A stretch of DNA of 64,000 nt from Streptomyces laurentii (GCA_002355495.1 AP017424.1:4467501-4531500), one strand, 5' to 3'. Numbered from the stretch's first letter, positions 24,286 to 33,599 are shown. Numbers and translations are program-made. The notes: a model not told the origin generated them from the sequence alone.

Positions 24286-25953
24286 TCAGCCCTTGCTGAC
24301 CGCTGCCAGGATCTCCGGCAGCCGCTTCGCGACCCGCGGGGCCGCCAGCTTCAGACCGCCCCAGATCAGCAGCGCCCCGTACAGCAGGCCGCCGAGCAGC
24401 AGCCCCATGCTCGTGACGGCGTCCGAGTCGTCCATCAGGATCGCCGGCACGAGCACCGGCGAGCACAGCGCCGCCGCCGCGAACATGCTGCCGAAGATGG
24501 ACATCCAGGCGAGTCCGCCCTGCCCCGGCGCCACGTTCTTGTAGGCGCTGTCCTGCGGGATGGAGTACGGGAAGTACGCCGACGCCACCGCGCCGAGACC
24601 CACCATCGCGCCGAGGATCGCCAGCGCCGCGCCGAGGACCTGCGCGAAGCCGTTCCACTCGCCGAGGATCGCCGCCGTCGCCACGAACACCAACAGCGTG
24701 TACGGCAGCGTGATGGCCAGCAGCGCCATGGCCCGCGCCCGCAGCTCGGCGTAGGCGTCGGCCTTGGTGGCGATGGTCTGCGCCACCATCCAGAACGCCG
24801 AGGTGTCCTGGCCGAACTGGTTGAACATCTGCATGCCGAGCATGCTCGTGGCGAAGCACGCCCAGTACAGCGAGCCGTTGCCCTGCACGGTGTTGACCAC
24901 CGGGACGATCAGGCCGACGGCGAGCGAGGTCACCCACGACGCCTTCGTCTTCGGGTCGCGCCAGATGTAGCGCAGGCTGCGCTCCATGACGGCGCCCGCG
25001 CGCCCGTCCGGCAGCATCCGGCCGAGCCGGCCCGCGCCGGCCGGCGTGTCCTCGGCCTTCGCGCCGCCGCCCCCGGACGCGCCGATCGTCGAACCGTCCG
25101 GCTCGGTCATCAGGCGTACCAGGCTGCGCTGCCACCAGGCGACGAGCCCGGCCAGCGCGGCGGCGGAGATCAGCAGCTTCACGGCGGCGACGGCGTAGTC
25201 CCCGTCGCCCGCCGCGTCGATCGCGGAGACGGCGGAGGCCGGCGGCAGCCAGCCCACCACCTCGGCGGCCGGCCGCAGCGTGGCGAGCCCGCCCGCCTCG
25301 CTGAGCCGCTGCGCGCCCAGGTTCACGAACTGCATGCCGACCGCGATCATCAGGCCGGACAGCAGGGCCAGGTCGCGCCCCTTGCGCGAGGTGAGGAGCC
25401 GGATGTTCGCGGCGGCGACCGCGCGGGACAGCGCCACGCACCCGACAAGGACCAGCGGTACGGCCAGCACGGCGACGACCGCCGCGGCCGCGCCCCGGGC
25501 CACGGCGAGGGCCGCGCCCAGCGTCAGGACCAGCGTGAGCGCCGGGCCGACGCCGACCAGCGAGGCCACGAGCAGAGCCCGCGTCAGCGGCCGGGGCCGC
25601 AGCGGCAGCATCACCAGACGCGAGGGGTCCAGCGTCTCGTCACCGCTGGGGACGAACAGCGGCATGACCGTCCAGCCGAGCGCGAGCACGCCGACGAGCA
25701 GCACCGTCACCGTGCCCGCGTCCGCGCTGCCGCGCAGTCCGAGGAAGGCGAACAGCATGCCGACGGCGAAGAGCGTGGCGAAGGCGATCGAGGAGATGTA
25801 CGCGGCCATGCGGCCGCCCGACTGCTTCAGCCCGTTCTTCAGGATCGACAGCTTGAGCCGGACGAAGACCGAGGTCAGCGACGGCACCTTGGCGGCGGGC
25901 GCCGGGGAGGACGCCGGCGTGGGGGCCGGCGCGGGGGGAGTGGCGGTGGTCAT
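24286..25953 (-). CDS. ABC transporter permease (large, exporter type)
   Basis: The 555-residue protein has about twelve hydrophobic segments in two halves with a cytoplasmic loop between them (about residues 285-330, charged and Gly-rich). The N-terminal tail is Ala/Pro-rich. It resembles the permeases encoded with CcmA/BcrA-like ATPases in actinobacteria; the substrate is unknown. Its start overlaps the stop of the ATPase gene by four bases (ATGA), so the two make one transporter. PSGDETLDPSRLVMLPLRPRPLTRALL (about 88-114; core DPSRLVMLPLRP) is typical of this group. Confidence 0.85.
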   Translation of the reverse strand: MTTATPPAPAPTPASSPAPAAKVPSLTSVFVRLKLSILKNGLKQSGGRMAAYISSIAFATLFAVGMLFAFLGLRGSADAGTVTVLLVGVLALGWTVMPLFVPSGDETLDPSRLVMLPLRPRPLTRALLVASLVGVGPALTLVLTLGAALAVARGAAAAVVAVLAVPLVLVGCVALSRAVAAANIRLLTSRKGRDLALLSGLMIAVGMQFVNLGAQRLSEAGGLATLRPAAEVVGWLPPASAVSAIDAAGDGDYAVAAVKLLISAAALAGLVAWWQRSLVRLMTEPDGSTIGASGGGGAKAEDTPAGAGRLGRMLPDGRAGAVMERSLRYIWRDPKTKASWVTSLAVGLIVPVVNTVQGNGSLYWACFATSMLGMQMFNQFGQDTSAFWMVAQTIATKADAYAELRARAMALLAITLPYTLLVFVATAAILGEWNGFAQVLGAALAILGAMVGLGAVASAYFPYSIPQDSAYKNVAPGQGGLAWMSIFGSMFAAAALCSPVLVPAILMDDSDAVTSMGLLLGGLLYGALLIWGGLKLAAPRVAKRLPEILAAVSKG

Positions 25954-26792
25954 CGGGCCGGACCGCCCAGCCAGTCCAGCGACTCGCCGCTGTCCCGCCC
26001 GTTGGCGCCGACCAGTTCCAGGAACGCGGCCTGGAGCGACGGCGCCGAGCCGCGCACCCGCTCCAGCGGGCCCTGCGCGCGGATCTGCCCGGCCGCCATG
26101 ACCGCGACCCAGTCGCACAGCGACTCCACCAGCTCCATGACGTGGCTGGAGAAGACGACGGTGGCGCCGGAGTGGGTGTAGCGCTCCAGGACGCCGCGGA
26201 TGATCTGCGCGGACACCGGGTCGACGCCCTCGAACGGCTCGTCGAGGAACAGGACTTCGGGGTTGTGCAGCAGTGCGGCGGCCAGGCCGATCTTCTTGCG
26301 CATACCGGTCGAGTAGTCCACGACCAGCTTGTGCTGCGAGCCCGCGAGGTCGAGGACCTCCAGCAGCTGGGTGGCGCGCTTGTCGACCTCGGCGCCGGGC
26401 AGCCCGCGCAGCCGGCCGCTGTACGCGAGGAGCTCACGGCCCGAGAGCCGCTCGAACATCCGCAGCCCCTCCGGCAGGACGCCGATCCGCGTCTTGACCT
26501 GGGCGACCGACTCGGGATCGGCCCATACGTCGTGCCCCGCCACCCGGATGCGTCCCGCGTCGGGCCGCAGCAGGCCCGTGATCATCGAGAGCGTGGTGGT
26601 CTTGCCCGCTCCGTTCGGGCCGACCAGACCGATGAACTTGCCCGCGGGCAGGACCAGATCGATCCCGTTCACCGCGATTTGCTGGCCGAATCTCTTCCAC
26701 AGCCCCTCGACACGCACGGCGGGAGTGCCGCCGTCCTGCGGCGCACCACCCTCCGTACCCAACGCCCCGTCATATGCCTGGTCAGGCACCAT
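25950..26792 (-). CDS. ABC transporter ATP-binding protein
   Basis: The 280-residue ATPase has Walker A GPNGAGKTT (about residues 58-66), a signature-like DYSTGMRKKIGLA, Walker B EVLFLDEPFEGVDP and the switch histidine in VVFSSHVMELVE. It belongs to the CcmA/DrrA-like group that powers exporters with separate permeases. ATG at 26792 is preceded by GAGGGGG; longer in-frame starts upstream are not supported. The start region contains CATATGCCTG-gt-CAGGCACCATATG-like symmetry (about 26771-26795). About 105 bases upstream, on the far side of an AT-rich promoter-like stretch, lies the end of the primase-polymerase gene. Confidence 0.93.
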   Translation of the reverse strand: MVPDQAYDGALGTEGGAPQDGGTPAVRVEGLWKRFGQQIAVNGIDLVLPAGKFIGLVGPNGAGKTTTLSMITGLLRPDAGRIRVAGHDVWADPESVAQVKTRIGVLPEGLRMFERLSGRELLAYSGRLRGLPGAEVDKRATQLLEVLDLAGSQHKLVVDYSTGMRKKIGLAAALLHNPEVLFLDEPFEGVDPVSAQIIRGVLERYTHSGATVVFSSHVMELVESLCDWVAVMAAGQIRAQGPLERVRGSAPSLQAAFLELVGANGRDSGESLDWLGGPAR

Positions 26793-26899
26793 ATGCGTCA
26801 ACCCCCTCGGTTGCCCGTTCGGTCTGGACCACCTTAGAGGGGGGTGCGCTCGGGTCATTTAGCCAAAATGTCGAGGAGCGTTCCCGTCGTTATGAATCG

Positions 26900-27874
26900 T
26901 TAAGAATGCGCGGCGGATCCGGTGTGCTTCGTGGTGGGGCCGGGGCGCTGCGGCAGCCGGGGGCGGTCCGGGGGGCCCGGCGGTCCCGGGCGCTTCGCGA
27001 CGGCGTCGGCGCGTTCCATCCGCTCCGCGCGGTCCCGGCGCTCCACGCGCTCCATCCGCTCGCGGCGTTCCAGGTGGTCGCGGCGCTCGGCGTGCTCACG
27101 GCGCTCGGCCCGCTCCCTGCGTTCGGCGCGTTCGGCGCGCTCCGTGGCGTACGTACGGCCGGCCCGCTCGATCCGGTCCCCGCGCCGCGCCTGCTCCTCG
27201 TCCTGGTCCCGCGCGTCCGCCATCTCCCGGCCGCGCGCGTACGCGAGCGGGCCGATCAGCGACTCGACGTCCGGCAGCCAGCGGTTCGCCGGGGTCGGCT
27301 TGCGCGCCCACTGCACGACGCCGTAGCCGCCGACCCGGGTGGGCGGCGCGACCACGTACCGCCCCTCGCCGTACCCGGAGAGACCGAGCACGGACGGCAT
27401 CCAGCCCAGACTGCGCACCAGGTCCGGCATCTTGCAGGCGGAGCCGGGCAGGACGAAGAAGTACATGCGGCGGTCCGGCGTGTGGGTCACCGGGCCCAGC
27501 ATCATGTCCATCCGCTCCATCCGGGCCAGCGCCAGGAGGCCGGCCGTCTCGGAGACCTCGATCGCGTCGAACGTACGGCCCGTGGGCAGCAGGACGGACG
27601 CGGCCGGATGCTTCGACCACAGCCGGCGCGCACCGCCGGCACTGCCCGTGGCCTGGGTCGACCAGTCGGGCCTGACGGGGTGGGCGCCGGGCATCCGACA
27701 GGCGTCCCCGTCGCAGGAACAGCGCACGCGGCCGCCCGGCACGGCCTCCAGCCAGGTCCCCGGGAACACGTCCCAGTGCCGCTCTTCCGCGTACCGCACG
27801 GCGTTGTCCAGAAGCGACTCTCGTCGTTCCTTGGGGATCTGTGCGGATTTCGTGACTCCGATGGTCTCTTCCAC
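26900..27874 (-). CDS. Bifunctional DNA primase/polymerase-type protein with charged repeat tail
   Basis: The N-terminal 200 residues match the primase-polymerase (Prim-Pol, AEP superfamily) domain: NAVRYAEERHWDVFPGTWLE, then CSCDGDACRMPGAHPVRPDW with Cys residues, FDAIEVSE (catalytic-type D-x-E) and GRYVVAPPTRVGGYGVVQW. The domain is followed by a highly charged segment built of ERAERRE-type units (about residues 225-285), probably a long helix, and a Pro/Arg-rich end. Streptomyces carry several such stand-alone proteins of unknown role. GTG 27874 is chosen to give the usual EETIGVT start; GTG 27898 would add eight residues. It is divergent from the NsdA-like regulator gene. Confidence 0.82.
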   Translation of the reverse strand: MEETIGVTKSAQIPKERRESLLDNAVRYAEERHWDVFPGTWLEAVPGGRVRCSCDGDACRMPGAHPVRPDWSTQATGSAGGARRLWSKHPAASVLLPTGRTFDAIEVSETAGLLALARMERMDMMLGPVTHTPDRRMYFFVLPGSACKMPDLVRSLGWMPSVLGLSGYGEGRYVVAPPTRVGGYGVVQWARKPTPANRWLPDVESLIGPLAYARGREMADARDQDEEQARRGDRIERAGRTYATERAERAERRERAERREHAERRDHLERRERMERVERRDRAERMERADAVAKRPGPPGPPDRPRLPQRPGPTTKHTGSAAHS

Positions 27875-27898
27875 ACCCGACTCAACTCCCGCCGTCAC

Positions 27899-28336
27899 CC
27901 GTGGTTACGGGCGTCACGCTCTGGTGGGTGGCGCATCGATCCCGTGCGCGGGGCGCACGGGTGCATGTGCGGGGGCGCGTGGTGAGGTGGGGGCGGTGGG
28001 GCGGGTACGCAGTGCGGAGGGCACCGCGCGGGAGCCCCGAGGGCTCCCGCGGCCGGCGTGTCCGGTTTCGCGTGTTCACATCTGCATTGACCGGATATCG
28101 GCCGGGCAGTGATCAGCCAGTCGATCGACGGGATCGATGAAGACCAAGGTGACCGACCGGATCGACGAACGCGACCGACGGGCCCGACCGGAGACCTGCC
28201 TCGCGTGGCGGGCCCGCCAGGACCGGCCGGAGCGACCGGCCCGGCCGGACCGGACACCGTTGGAACGACCGGACCGTACACCGCTGGAACGACCGGGCAG
28301 GCCCGAACCGAACGCCGGCCTCAGGGGGTAACAACC
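27899..28336. promoter_or_regulatory. Long divergent intergenic region with 24-base repeats
   Basis: About 440 bases separate the primase-polymerase gene from the NsdA-like gene. ACACCGTTGGAACGACC at 28254 recurs as ACACCGCTGGAACGACC at 28278, a 24-base period, about 60 bases before the regulator start. Each copy contains GGAAC, which resembles an ECF -35 element. GAC/GATC-rich degenerate repeats fill 28120-28250. No gene is supported here. Confidence 0.4.
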
Positions 28337-29719
28337 ATGGCAGTCAGGCCACTCGTCGCCCGCCAGCCCAACGAACGGCTGCAGGCGCTCATCCAGGAGG
28401 CCGGGTGCTCCAACGCCGGCCTCGCCCGCAGGGTCAACATGGTCGGCGCGGAGCGCGGCCTCGACCTGCGGTACGACAAGACGTCGGTGGCGCGCTGGCT
28501 GCGCGGCCAGCAGCCGCGCGGCCGGGCGCCCGGGATCATCGCCGAGGCGCTGGGCCGCAAGCTGGGCCGTACGGTCACCATCGACGAGGTGGGCATGGCC
28601 AACGGCCGCAACCTCGCCTCCGGCGTCGGCCTCCAGTTCGCGCCGACCGTGCTCGGCGCGATCGAGCAGGTCTGCGAACTGTGGCGGAGCGACGTGGGCC
28701 GGCGGGACTTCCTGTCCGGCTCGGCGGTCGCCGCCTCCGCGCTCGTCGAACCGAGCAGGGACTGGCTGATCACCGGCCCCGACCCGTTGGTCGCGCGGGC
28801 CGCCGGGGCGCGGGTCGGGGTCTCGGACGTGGCGGCGGTACGGGCGATGACGGACGCGCTGGTCCGGCTCGACCGGCAGTTCGGCAGCGGGCACGTACGG
28901 CCGGTGGTCGTCCATTACCTCAACAGCGTGGTGTCCGGGATGCTCTCCGGCTCCTACCGGGAGGCCGTCGGGCGCGAGCTGTTCGCGGCGGTGTCGAGAC
29001 TGACCGAGCTGGCCGGGTACATGGCCGTCGACACGGGGCAGCCGGGGCTCGCCCAGCGCTACTACATCCAGGCGCTGCGGCTCGCGCAGGCGGCCGGGGA
29101 CCGGGCGTACGGCGGGTACGTGCTCGCCGCGTCGATGAGTCATCTCGCCGCCCAGCTCGGCAATCCGCGCGAGATCGCGCAGCTCGCGCGGGCGGCGCAG
29201 GAGGGGGCGCGCGGGCAGGTGCCGCCGCGCGCCCAGGCGATGTTCCTGGCCGCCGAGGCCCGCGGGCACGCGCTGCTGGGCGACGGGCACGCCTTCGACC
29301 TGGTCGTGGGGCGGGCCGAGGAGGCGCTGGAGCGGGCCGATCCGGAGGCGGGCGACGACCCGGACTGGATCGCGCACTGGGACGAGGCGTATCTCGCGGA
29401 CGAACTGGCGCACGGCCACCGCGACCTGGGGCGGGGGCGGGAGGCGGCGGTCGCGGCCCGGAAGTCCCTGTCCGGGCATCCGGAGAGCCGGGCCCGGCGG
29501 CGCGCGATCGGCCTGGCGCTGCTCGCGGCGGCGCAGGTCCAGCAGCGCGAGGTGGAGCAGGCGGTGCACACGGGCGGCCGGGCGCTGGAGATGCTCCGGA
29601 CGCTGCGGTCCTCGCGGGGGATGGAGTACCTCGGGGATCTGAAGGAGCGGCTCGAACCGTTCGCGGCGGAGGTGGTGGTACGGGAGTTCGGGACCCGGCT
29701 GGAGCTGTACGCGGCGTGA
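28337..29719 (+). CDS. NsdA-like TPR transcriptional regulator
   Basis: The 460-residue protein starts with an unusual helix-turn-helix-like segment (LQALIQEAGCSNAGLARRVN...YDKTSVARWLRGQQP, residues about 12-65). A short linker follows, with GRRDFLSGSAVAAS, and then a long alpha-helical repeat region (about 150-440) of the TPR type. This is the pattern of NsdA/NsdB-like negative regulators of sporulation and antibiotic production in Streptomyces; whether this one plays that role is inference. ATG at 28337 has AGGGGGTAA upstream. The divergent arrangement with the primase-polymerase gene may be conserved. Confidence 0.83.
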   Translation: MAVRPLVARQPNERLQALIQEAGCSNAGLARRVNMVGAERGLDLRYDKTSVARWLRGQQPRGRAPGIIAEALGRKLGRTVTIDEVGMANGRNLASGVGLQFAPTVLGAIEQVCELWRSDVGRRDFLSGSAVAASALVEPSRDWLITGPDPLVARAAGARVGVSDVAAVRAMTDALVRLDRQFGSGHVRPVVVHYLNSVVSGMLSGSYREAVGRELFAAVSRLTELAGYMAVDTGQPGLAQRYYIQALRLAQAAGDRAYGGYVLAASMSHLAAQLGNPREIAQLARAAQEGARGQVPPRAQAMFLAAEARGHALLGDGHAFDLVVGRAEEALERADPEAGDDPDWIAHWDEAYLADELAHGHRDLGRGREAAVAARKSLSGHPESRARRRAIGLALLAAAQVQQREVEQAVHTGGRALEMLRTLRSSRGMEYLGDLKERLEPFAAEVVVREFGTRLELYAA

Positions 29720-29770
29720 GAAGGCGGCGCGCATGACCCGGGCGGGCCTGGGTTCGGGGGCGCGTACGGG

Positions 29771-29850
29771 GTGGTGAAAGGAGCGAAGAGGTGTGAAGGG
29801 GAGTGAAGAGGAGTGAAGAGGAGTGAAGAGGAGTGAAGAGGAGTGAAGGC
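29771..29850. repeat. Eight 10-base tandem repeats (GAGTGAAGAG)
   Basis: From 29771 the sequence falls into exact 10-base units: gtggtgaaag, gagcgaagag, gtgtgaaggg, four copies of gagtgaagag, then gagtgaaggc. The period equals about one turn of B-DNA, so one face of the helix carries repeated AAG/TGAAG. It lies between two plus-strand genes in a 350-base gap that is otherwise unremarkable apart from a possible -10 (TAGCGT, 30010-30015). Confidence 0.85.
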
Positions 29851-30072
29851 GGGGGAACCGGGCGCCGGAAGGAGGCCGCGTGGAGGAGCCGGCACGGAGG
29901 CGGCGGCCGGGAGGAGGGGCGTGAAGAAGGGGGCGTGACGGAGATCACCGACGTCACACCTCCGTTACACCTGGGTCGGACGTGTGTGCGGCGCCCCGTG
30001 ACCACCCGGTAGCGTGAGCCGACGGTTCCGTAGGTAGGCGGACGCACACACAGTCCATTGGTAGGAGTCCCG

Positions 30073-31434
30073 GTGACGCACAGCGGACAGGGGCCGGAGC
30101 AGCAGTATCCGGCCGCTCAGCCCCTCCCCCCTGAGGTGACCCCTGGTGGCCCCTCGGACGCCCAGTCGACGCAGTACCTGCCGCCGATACCGGGCGCGGG
30201 GGCGCCGCCGCAGCCCGGTTACGGCTATCCGCATCCGCACGCCGCCCAGGCGCCGCAGCCCGGCGTCCCGCAGCACGGCGCGCCGCAGCCCGGATACGGC
30301 TATCCGCACCCGGCCGCCCCCGCGGACGCGCAGGCCACCCAGTACATCAGCCCCGTCCCCGGCGCCCCGGCCCCCGGCGCGGACAGCCAGGCCACGCAGT
30401 ACCTGCCGCCGGTCCCGCCCGCGGGGGCGGACAACCAGGCGACGCAGTACCTCGCGCCCGTGCCCCAGCAGGGTCCGCCGCCGGGACACCCGCAGGGCCC
30501 GCCCCCCGGCGCCGTACCGCCGCCGCACGGGCAGCAGGAGCGGCCGCCGCTCGCCGACTTCGACAACCTGTTCCGCAACGACGCCCCGCAGCAGGCCCCG
30601 CAGCCGCAGCCGGGGTACGGCTATCCGCACCCCCAGGCCGCCCCGCAGCAGCCCCAGCAGCAGCACGGGTACGGCTACCCGCACCCGCAGGCGGCCCCGC
30701 CGCAGCAGCAACAGCCGTACGGCGGCTACCAGGACGCGTACCAGGACCCCCACTACGCGGAGCCCGAACCGCCCCGCCGCAAGGCGCCGGTGAAGCTGAT
30801 CGCGGCCGTCGTCGCGGGCTGCGCCGTGGTCGGTCTCGGCGCGGGCGCGCTGCTCAGCGGGGGCGGCGACGACAAGAAGAACGTCGCGGGCAAGGGCGAC
30901 CAGAACGTGGCCGCCAGTTCGCCCGTGCCGCCCACCGGCCCCGGGCAGGCCCCGGCGCCCGAGGCGACCGTCGACCCGGTGAAGACCCAGGCCGCGGCCC
31001 TCGACAAGCTGCTCGCGGACAGCAACAGCAGCCGTGACGCGGTGATCCGTTCGGTCGAGCTGATCAAGAAGTGCGACAACCTCGACCAGGCCGCGGCCGA
31101 CCTGCGCGCCGCGGCCGCGCAGCGGCGCGGTCTCATCACCCGGCTCAAGACGCTGTCCGTGGACAAGATCCCGAACAACGCCGCGCTCACCGACTCCCTC
31201 ACCCGGGCCTGGCAGGCGTCGGCCTCCGCCGACGACTACTACGCGGCGTGGGCGGTCCAGGCGAAGACCAACCACAAGGTCTGCAAGGGCGGTCACGTCA
31301 GGCCCACCAGCCAGTCCAAGGCGGGCGACCGGAAGAGCGGCGAGGCCACCGCCGCCAAGAAGCAGGCGTCCGGGCTCTGGAACCCGACCGCCGACAAGTA
31401 CCAGCTGTCGCGGCGCGAATGGTCCCAGCTCTGA
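30073..31434 (+). CDS. Single-pass membrane protein with proline/tyrosine repeats
   Basis: The first 235 residues are low-complexity: four copies of a PGYGYPHP-type unit and four of QATQYLPPVP-type units, in a Pro/Gln/Gly-rich background. A basic patch (PPRRKAPVK) precedes one transmembrane helix (KLIAAVVAGCAVVGLGAGAL, about 240-262). The outside part (about 150 residues) is mostly helical with two cysteines (KKCDNLDQ and HKVCKGG) that may pair. A repeat-rich cytoplasmic tail plus extracytoplasmic helical domain is common in Streptomyces; the function is unknown. GTG at 30073 has TAGGAG upstream. Its 3' end overlaps the phosphatase gene by 16 bases. Confidence 0.8.
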   Translation: MTHSGQGPEQQYPAAQPLPPEVTPGGPSDAQSTQYLPPIPGAGAPPQPGYGYPHPHAAQAPQPGVPQHGAPQPGYGYPHPAAPADAQATQYISPVPGAPAPGADSQATQYLPPVPPAGADNQATQYLAPVPQQGPPPGHPQGPPPGAVPPPHGQQERPPLADFDNLFRNDAPQQAPQPQPGYGYPHPQAAPQQPQQQHGYGYPHPQAAPPQQQQPYGGYQDAYQDPHYAEPEPPRRKAPVKLIAAVVAGCAVVGLGAGALLSGGGDDKKNVAGKGDQNVAASSPVPPTGPGQAPAPEATVDPVKTQAAALDKLLADSNSSRDAVIRSVELIKKCDNLDQAAADLRAAAAQRRGLITRLKTLSVDKIPNNAALTDSLTRAWQASASADDYYAAWAVQAKTNHKVCKGGHVRPTSQSKAGDRKSGEATAAKKQASGLWNPTADKYQLSRREWSQL

Positions 31435-32132
31435 GCCGGCCGACGGCGCCGGTGACCTCGCCGGCGCCGGTCCGCGTCGACGGGGTGCGCAACCTCCGTG
31501 ACGCGGGCGGCGTCGGCGCGCTGCCGCCGGGGACGCTCTTCCGTTCCGGCGCGCTGCACGCCCTCGCGCCGGACGGGGCACGGCAGTTGGCGGCCCTCGG
31601 CATCCGTACGGTCGTGGACCTGCGCAGCCGGCCCGAGGCCGCCGAACGGCCGGACGCCCTGCACGGCGTGGGGATCGCGCACGCGCACGTGCCGGTGTTC
31701 GCGGAACGGGGCTGGCCCGCGGGGCAGCCCGAGCTGTACGAGGCGATGGCCGGGCGGGCGGGCCACGCCACGCTGGCCGTCCTGCGGCGGCTGACCGCCG
31801 AGGGCGCCGAGGACGGCGGGCCGGTGCTCGTGCACTGCGCCTCCGGGAAGGACCGGACCGGGGTCGTGGTCGCCGCCGTGCAGAGCCTGTTCGGCGCGTC
31901 CGGGGCGGAGGTCACCGCGGACTTCGTACGGTCGAACGCCGAACTGGGGCTCTCCGCCGCGCCGTTGACGTCCGAAGCGATGCCCGGCCACAACACCCTG
32001 CCGGTCGCGCCCGCGCATCTGCTCGCCGCGCTGCGGTGGATCCGCGCGCACCACGGCTCGCTGCCCGCCTGGCTGCGGGCGCACGGCGCGACGGAGCGCG
32101 AGCTGGCGGCGCTGCCGCCCACCGCCGTCTGA
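31419..32132 (+). CDS. Tyrosine/serine protein phosphatase family protein
   Basis: The 237-residue protein has the PtpB/LipA-like dual-specificity phosphatase layout: VDGVRNLRDAGG near the N-terminus, LFRSGALHALAPDGARQL, VVDLRSRPEAAERPD, and the P-loop VHCASGKDRTGVV (Cys-x5-Arg, about residues 138-150). It should hydrolyse phosphotyrosine or a related phospho-ester. Translation is coupled to the membrane protein by overlap (ATG at 31419 within its last codons), so the two may function together, for example with the phosphatase acting on a Tyr in the repeat tail. That last point is speculation. Confidence 0.88.
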   Translation: MVPALSRPTAPVTSPAPVRVDGVRNLRDAGGVGALPPGTLFRSGALHALAPDGARQLAALGIRTVVDLRSRPEAAERPDALHGVGIAHAHVPVFAERGWPAGQPELYEAMAGRAGHATLAVLRRLTAEGAEDGGPVLVHCASGKDRTGVVVAAVQSLFGASGAEVTADFVRSNAELGLSAAPLTSEAMPGHNTLPVAPAHLLAALRWIRAHHGSLPAWLRAHGATERELAALPPTAV

Positions 32133-32171
32133 CTGCTTCCTGACCGGCGTCCGACCGGTGTCCGCCCGGCG

Positions 32172-33482
32172 TCAGGAGGCGCTGGACAGGACCGTCTTGC
32201 CGACATCGACGAAGCCCGGCCGCTGGGCGACGAGCCGGCCCTGCCGGACCACCTGGAACGTCACCGCGCGGTTGACGATCCGGGGGAAGCCCGGGGCGCC
32301 GAGGAGGTCGTCGTATCGCCAGCGCAGCGGGGGCGTCAGACCACCGGTGTCGATCTTCGCGCCCTGGTCGAGTGCGTGCGACAGCTGGTACGCGGTGACC
32401 CGGTCCTCGCCGAGCGACTCGACGAGCCGGCGCAGCACGGTGTACGCGATCCAGGTCGTCTGCACGCCCGCGTCGGTCGGGTCGACGCGGTTGTCGGCGA
32501 AGGCGTTCTCCTTGATCACCTTTCGCATGGGCTGCCACGCCGGGTCGTCGGCCTGCGGGTACCAGCCGGTGACGTACGCGCCCTCGAACGGCCCCTTCGC
32601 GCCGCCGGTGCGGTCGATCAGAGGCTGGTCGACGCTGCCGAGGACGGAGGAGATCCGCGGTCCGTTCTTCTCCTCGCCGGTGCCGGTGCCGGTGCCGGTG
32701 ATGCCGCCGGCCGTGTCCTGTTCGGCGGGCAGGCGGCGGTACGAGTCGAAGAAGACCTGGGTGCGCTCGCCGAGGACGGCGGTGACGCAGCCGTCCGCGC
32801 CGCCCGCGCGGGTACGGGCCCGGGTGGCCTCCCGGGTGTACGTGTCGGCGTCCTCGGTCGCCGGGATGTCGGCCGCGCCGTCGTGGCCGGTCCGGCGCAG
32901 CCCGGAGTTCAGCAGGTCGGGCAGCCGGTCGCCGGCGATGGTGTCGGGGCGGACCAGGGAGACCCCGCGGCAGGACGCGGCGAGCTGGGCGCCGTGGCCG
33001 GCGACGAGGGCGGCCACCCCGCCGTTGACCGGGTAGGACAGCGGGCTGGTGAACTCGTCCTCCGAGATCCCGTAGCCGCCGATGTAGGGGATGCCGGCCG
33101 CCTCCAGCGGTGCGATGAAGGCGTCGCCGTTCTGGCTGTACGAGCCGACGACGGCGACGGCGCCCTCGTGGACGGCCCGCCGGGCGCAGTCGGATGCTCC
33201 GGCGCTGGTGTTCTGCTCGTTGCAGGTGAGGACACGCAGTTCGTGTCCGTCGATGCCGCCGTTGGCGTTGACCCAACGGGCATATGCCTGAGCCATGGCG
33301 GGCATGCCGGGCATATTCGTGGCGCGTGTACGGTCCGGGGCCCAGGTCATGACGGTGACGGGCTCCTTGGAGCCGCCCGCCATCACGGGGAGAACGCCAC
33401 AGCCGCTGAGCAGCGTTGCCGCTGTCGCCATCGTTGTGGCATATGCGAGAAGTGAGGTGAGACGCCTGCCGGTCATGGACAC
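32172..33482 (-). CDS. Substrate-binding lipoprotein (branched-chain amino acid type)
   Basis: The 436-residue protein has a lipoprotein signal peptide with lipobox LLSGC (Cys about 28). It then shows the type I periplasmic-binding fold of the Leu/Ile/Val family (VTVMTWAPDRT..., GGIDGHELRVLTCNEQNTS, VGSYSQNGDAFIAPLEAAGIPYIGG). A short GT repeat (TGTGTGTG, encoded by six-base units around 32683-32706) interrupts the second lobe. No permease or ATPase gene is nearby, so it may be a sensor or an orphan binding protein. GTG 33482 is chosen for its GGAGGA; ATG 33476 is two codons on. Confidence 0.85.
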   Translation of the reverse strand: MSMTGRRLTSLLAYATTMATAATLLSGCGVLPVMAGGSKEPVTVMTWAPDRTRATNMPGMPAMAQAYARWVNANGGIDGHELRVLTCNEQNTSAGASDCARRAVHEGAVAVVGSYSQNGDAFIAPLEAAGIPYIGGYGISEDEFTSPLSYPVNGGVAALVAGHGAQLAASCRGVSLVRPDTIAGDRLPDLLNSGLRRTGHDGAADIPATEDADTYTREATRARTRAGGADGCVTAVLGERTQVFFDSYRRLPAEQDTAGGITGTGTGTGEEKNGPRISSVLGSVDQPLIDRTGGAKGPFEGAYVTGWYPQADDPAWQPMRKVIKENAFADNRVDPTDAGVQTTWIAYTVLRRLVESLGEDRVTAYQLSHALDQGAKIDTGGLTPPLRWRYDDLLGAPGFPRIVNRAVTFQVVRQGRLVAQRPGFVDVGKTVLSSAS

Positions 33483-33599
33483 GCACCATTCCTCCCGATG
33501 CGTAACACCGGAGTGAGCTCGCCCCAACGGAGGGTGACGGCAGGGTGAATTGCGAGACTCGGCGGCGGGCCTGTCGGCGGAGGAACGTACGATCGAACG

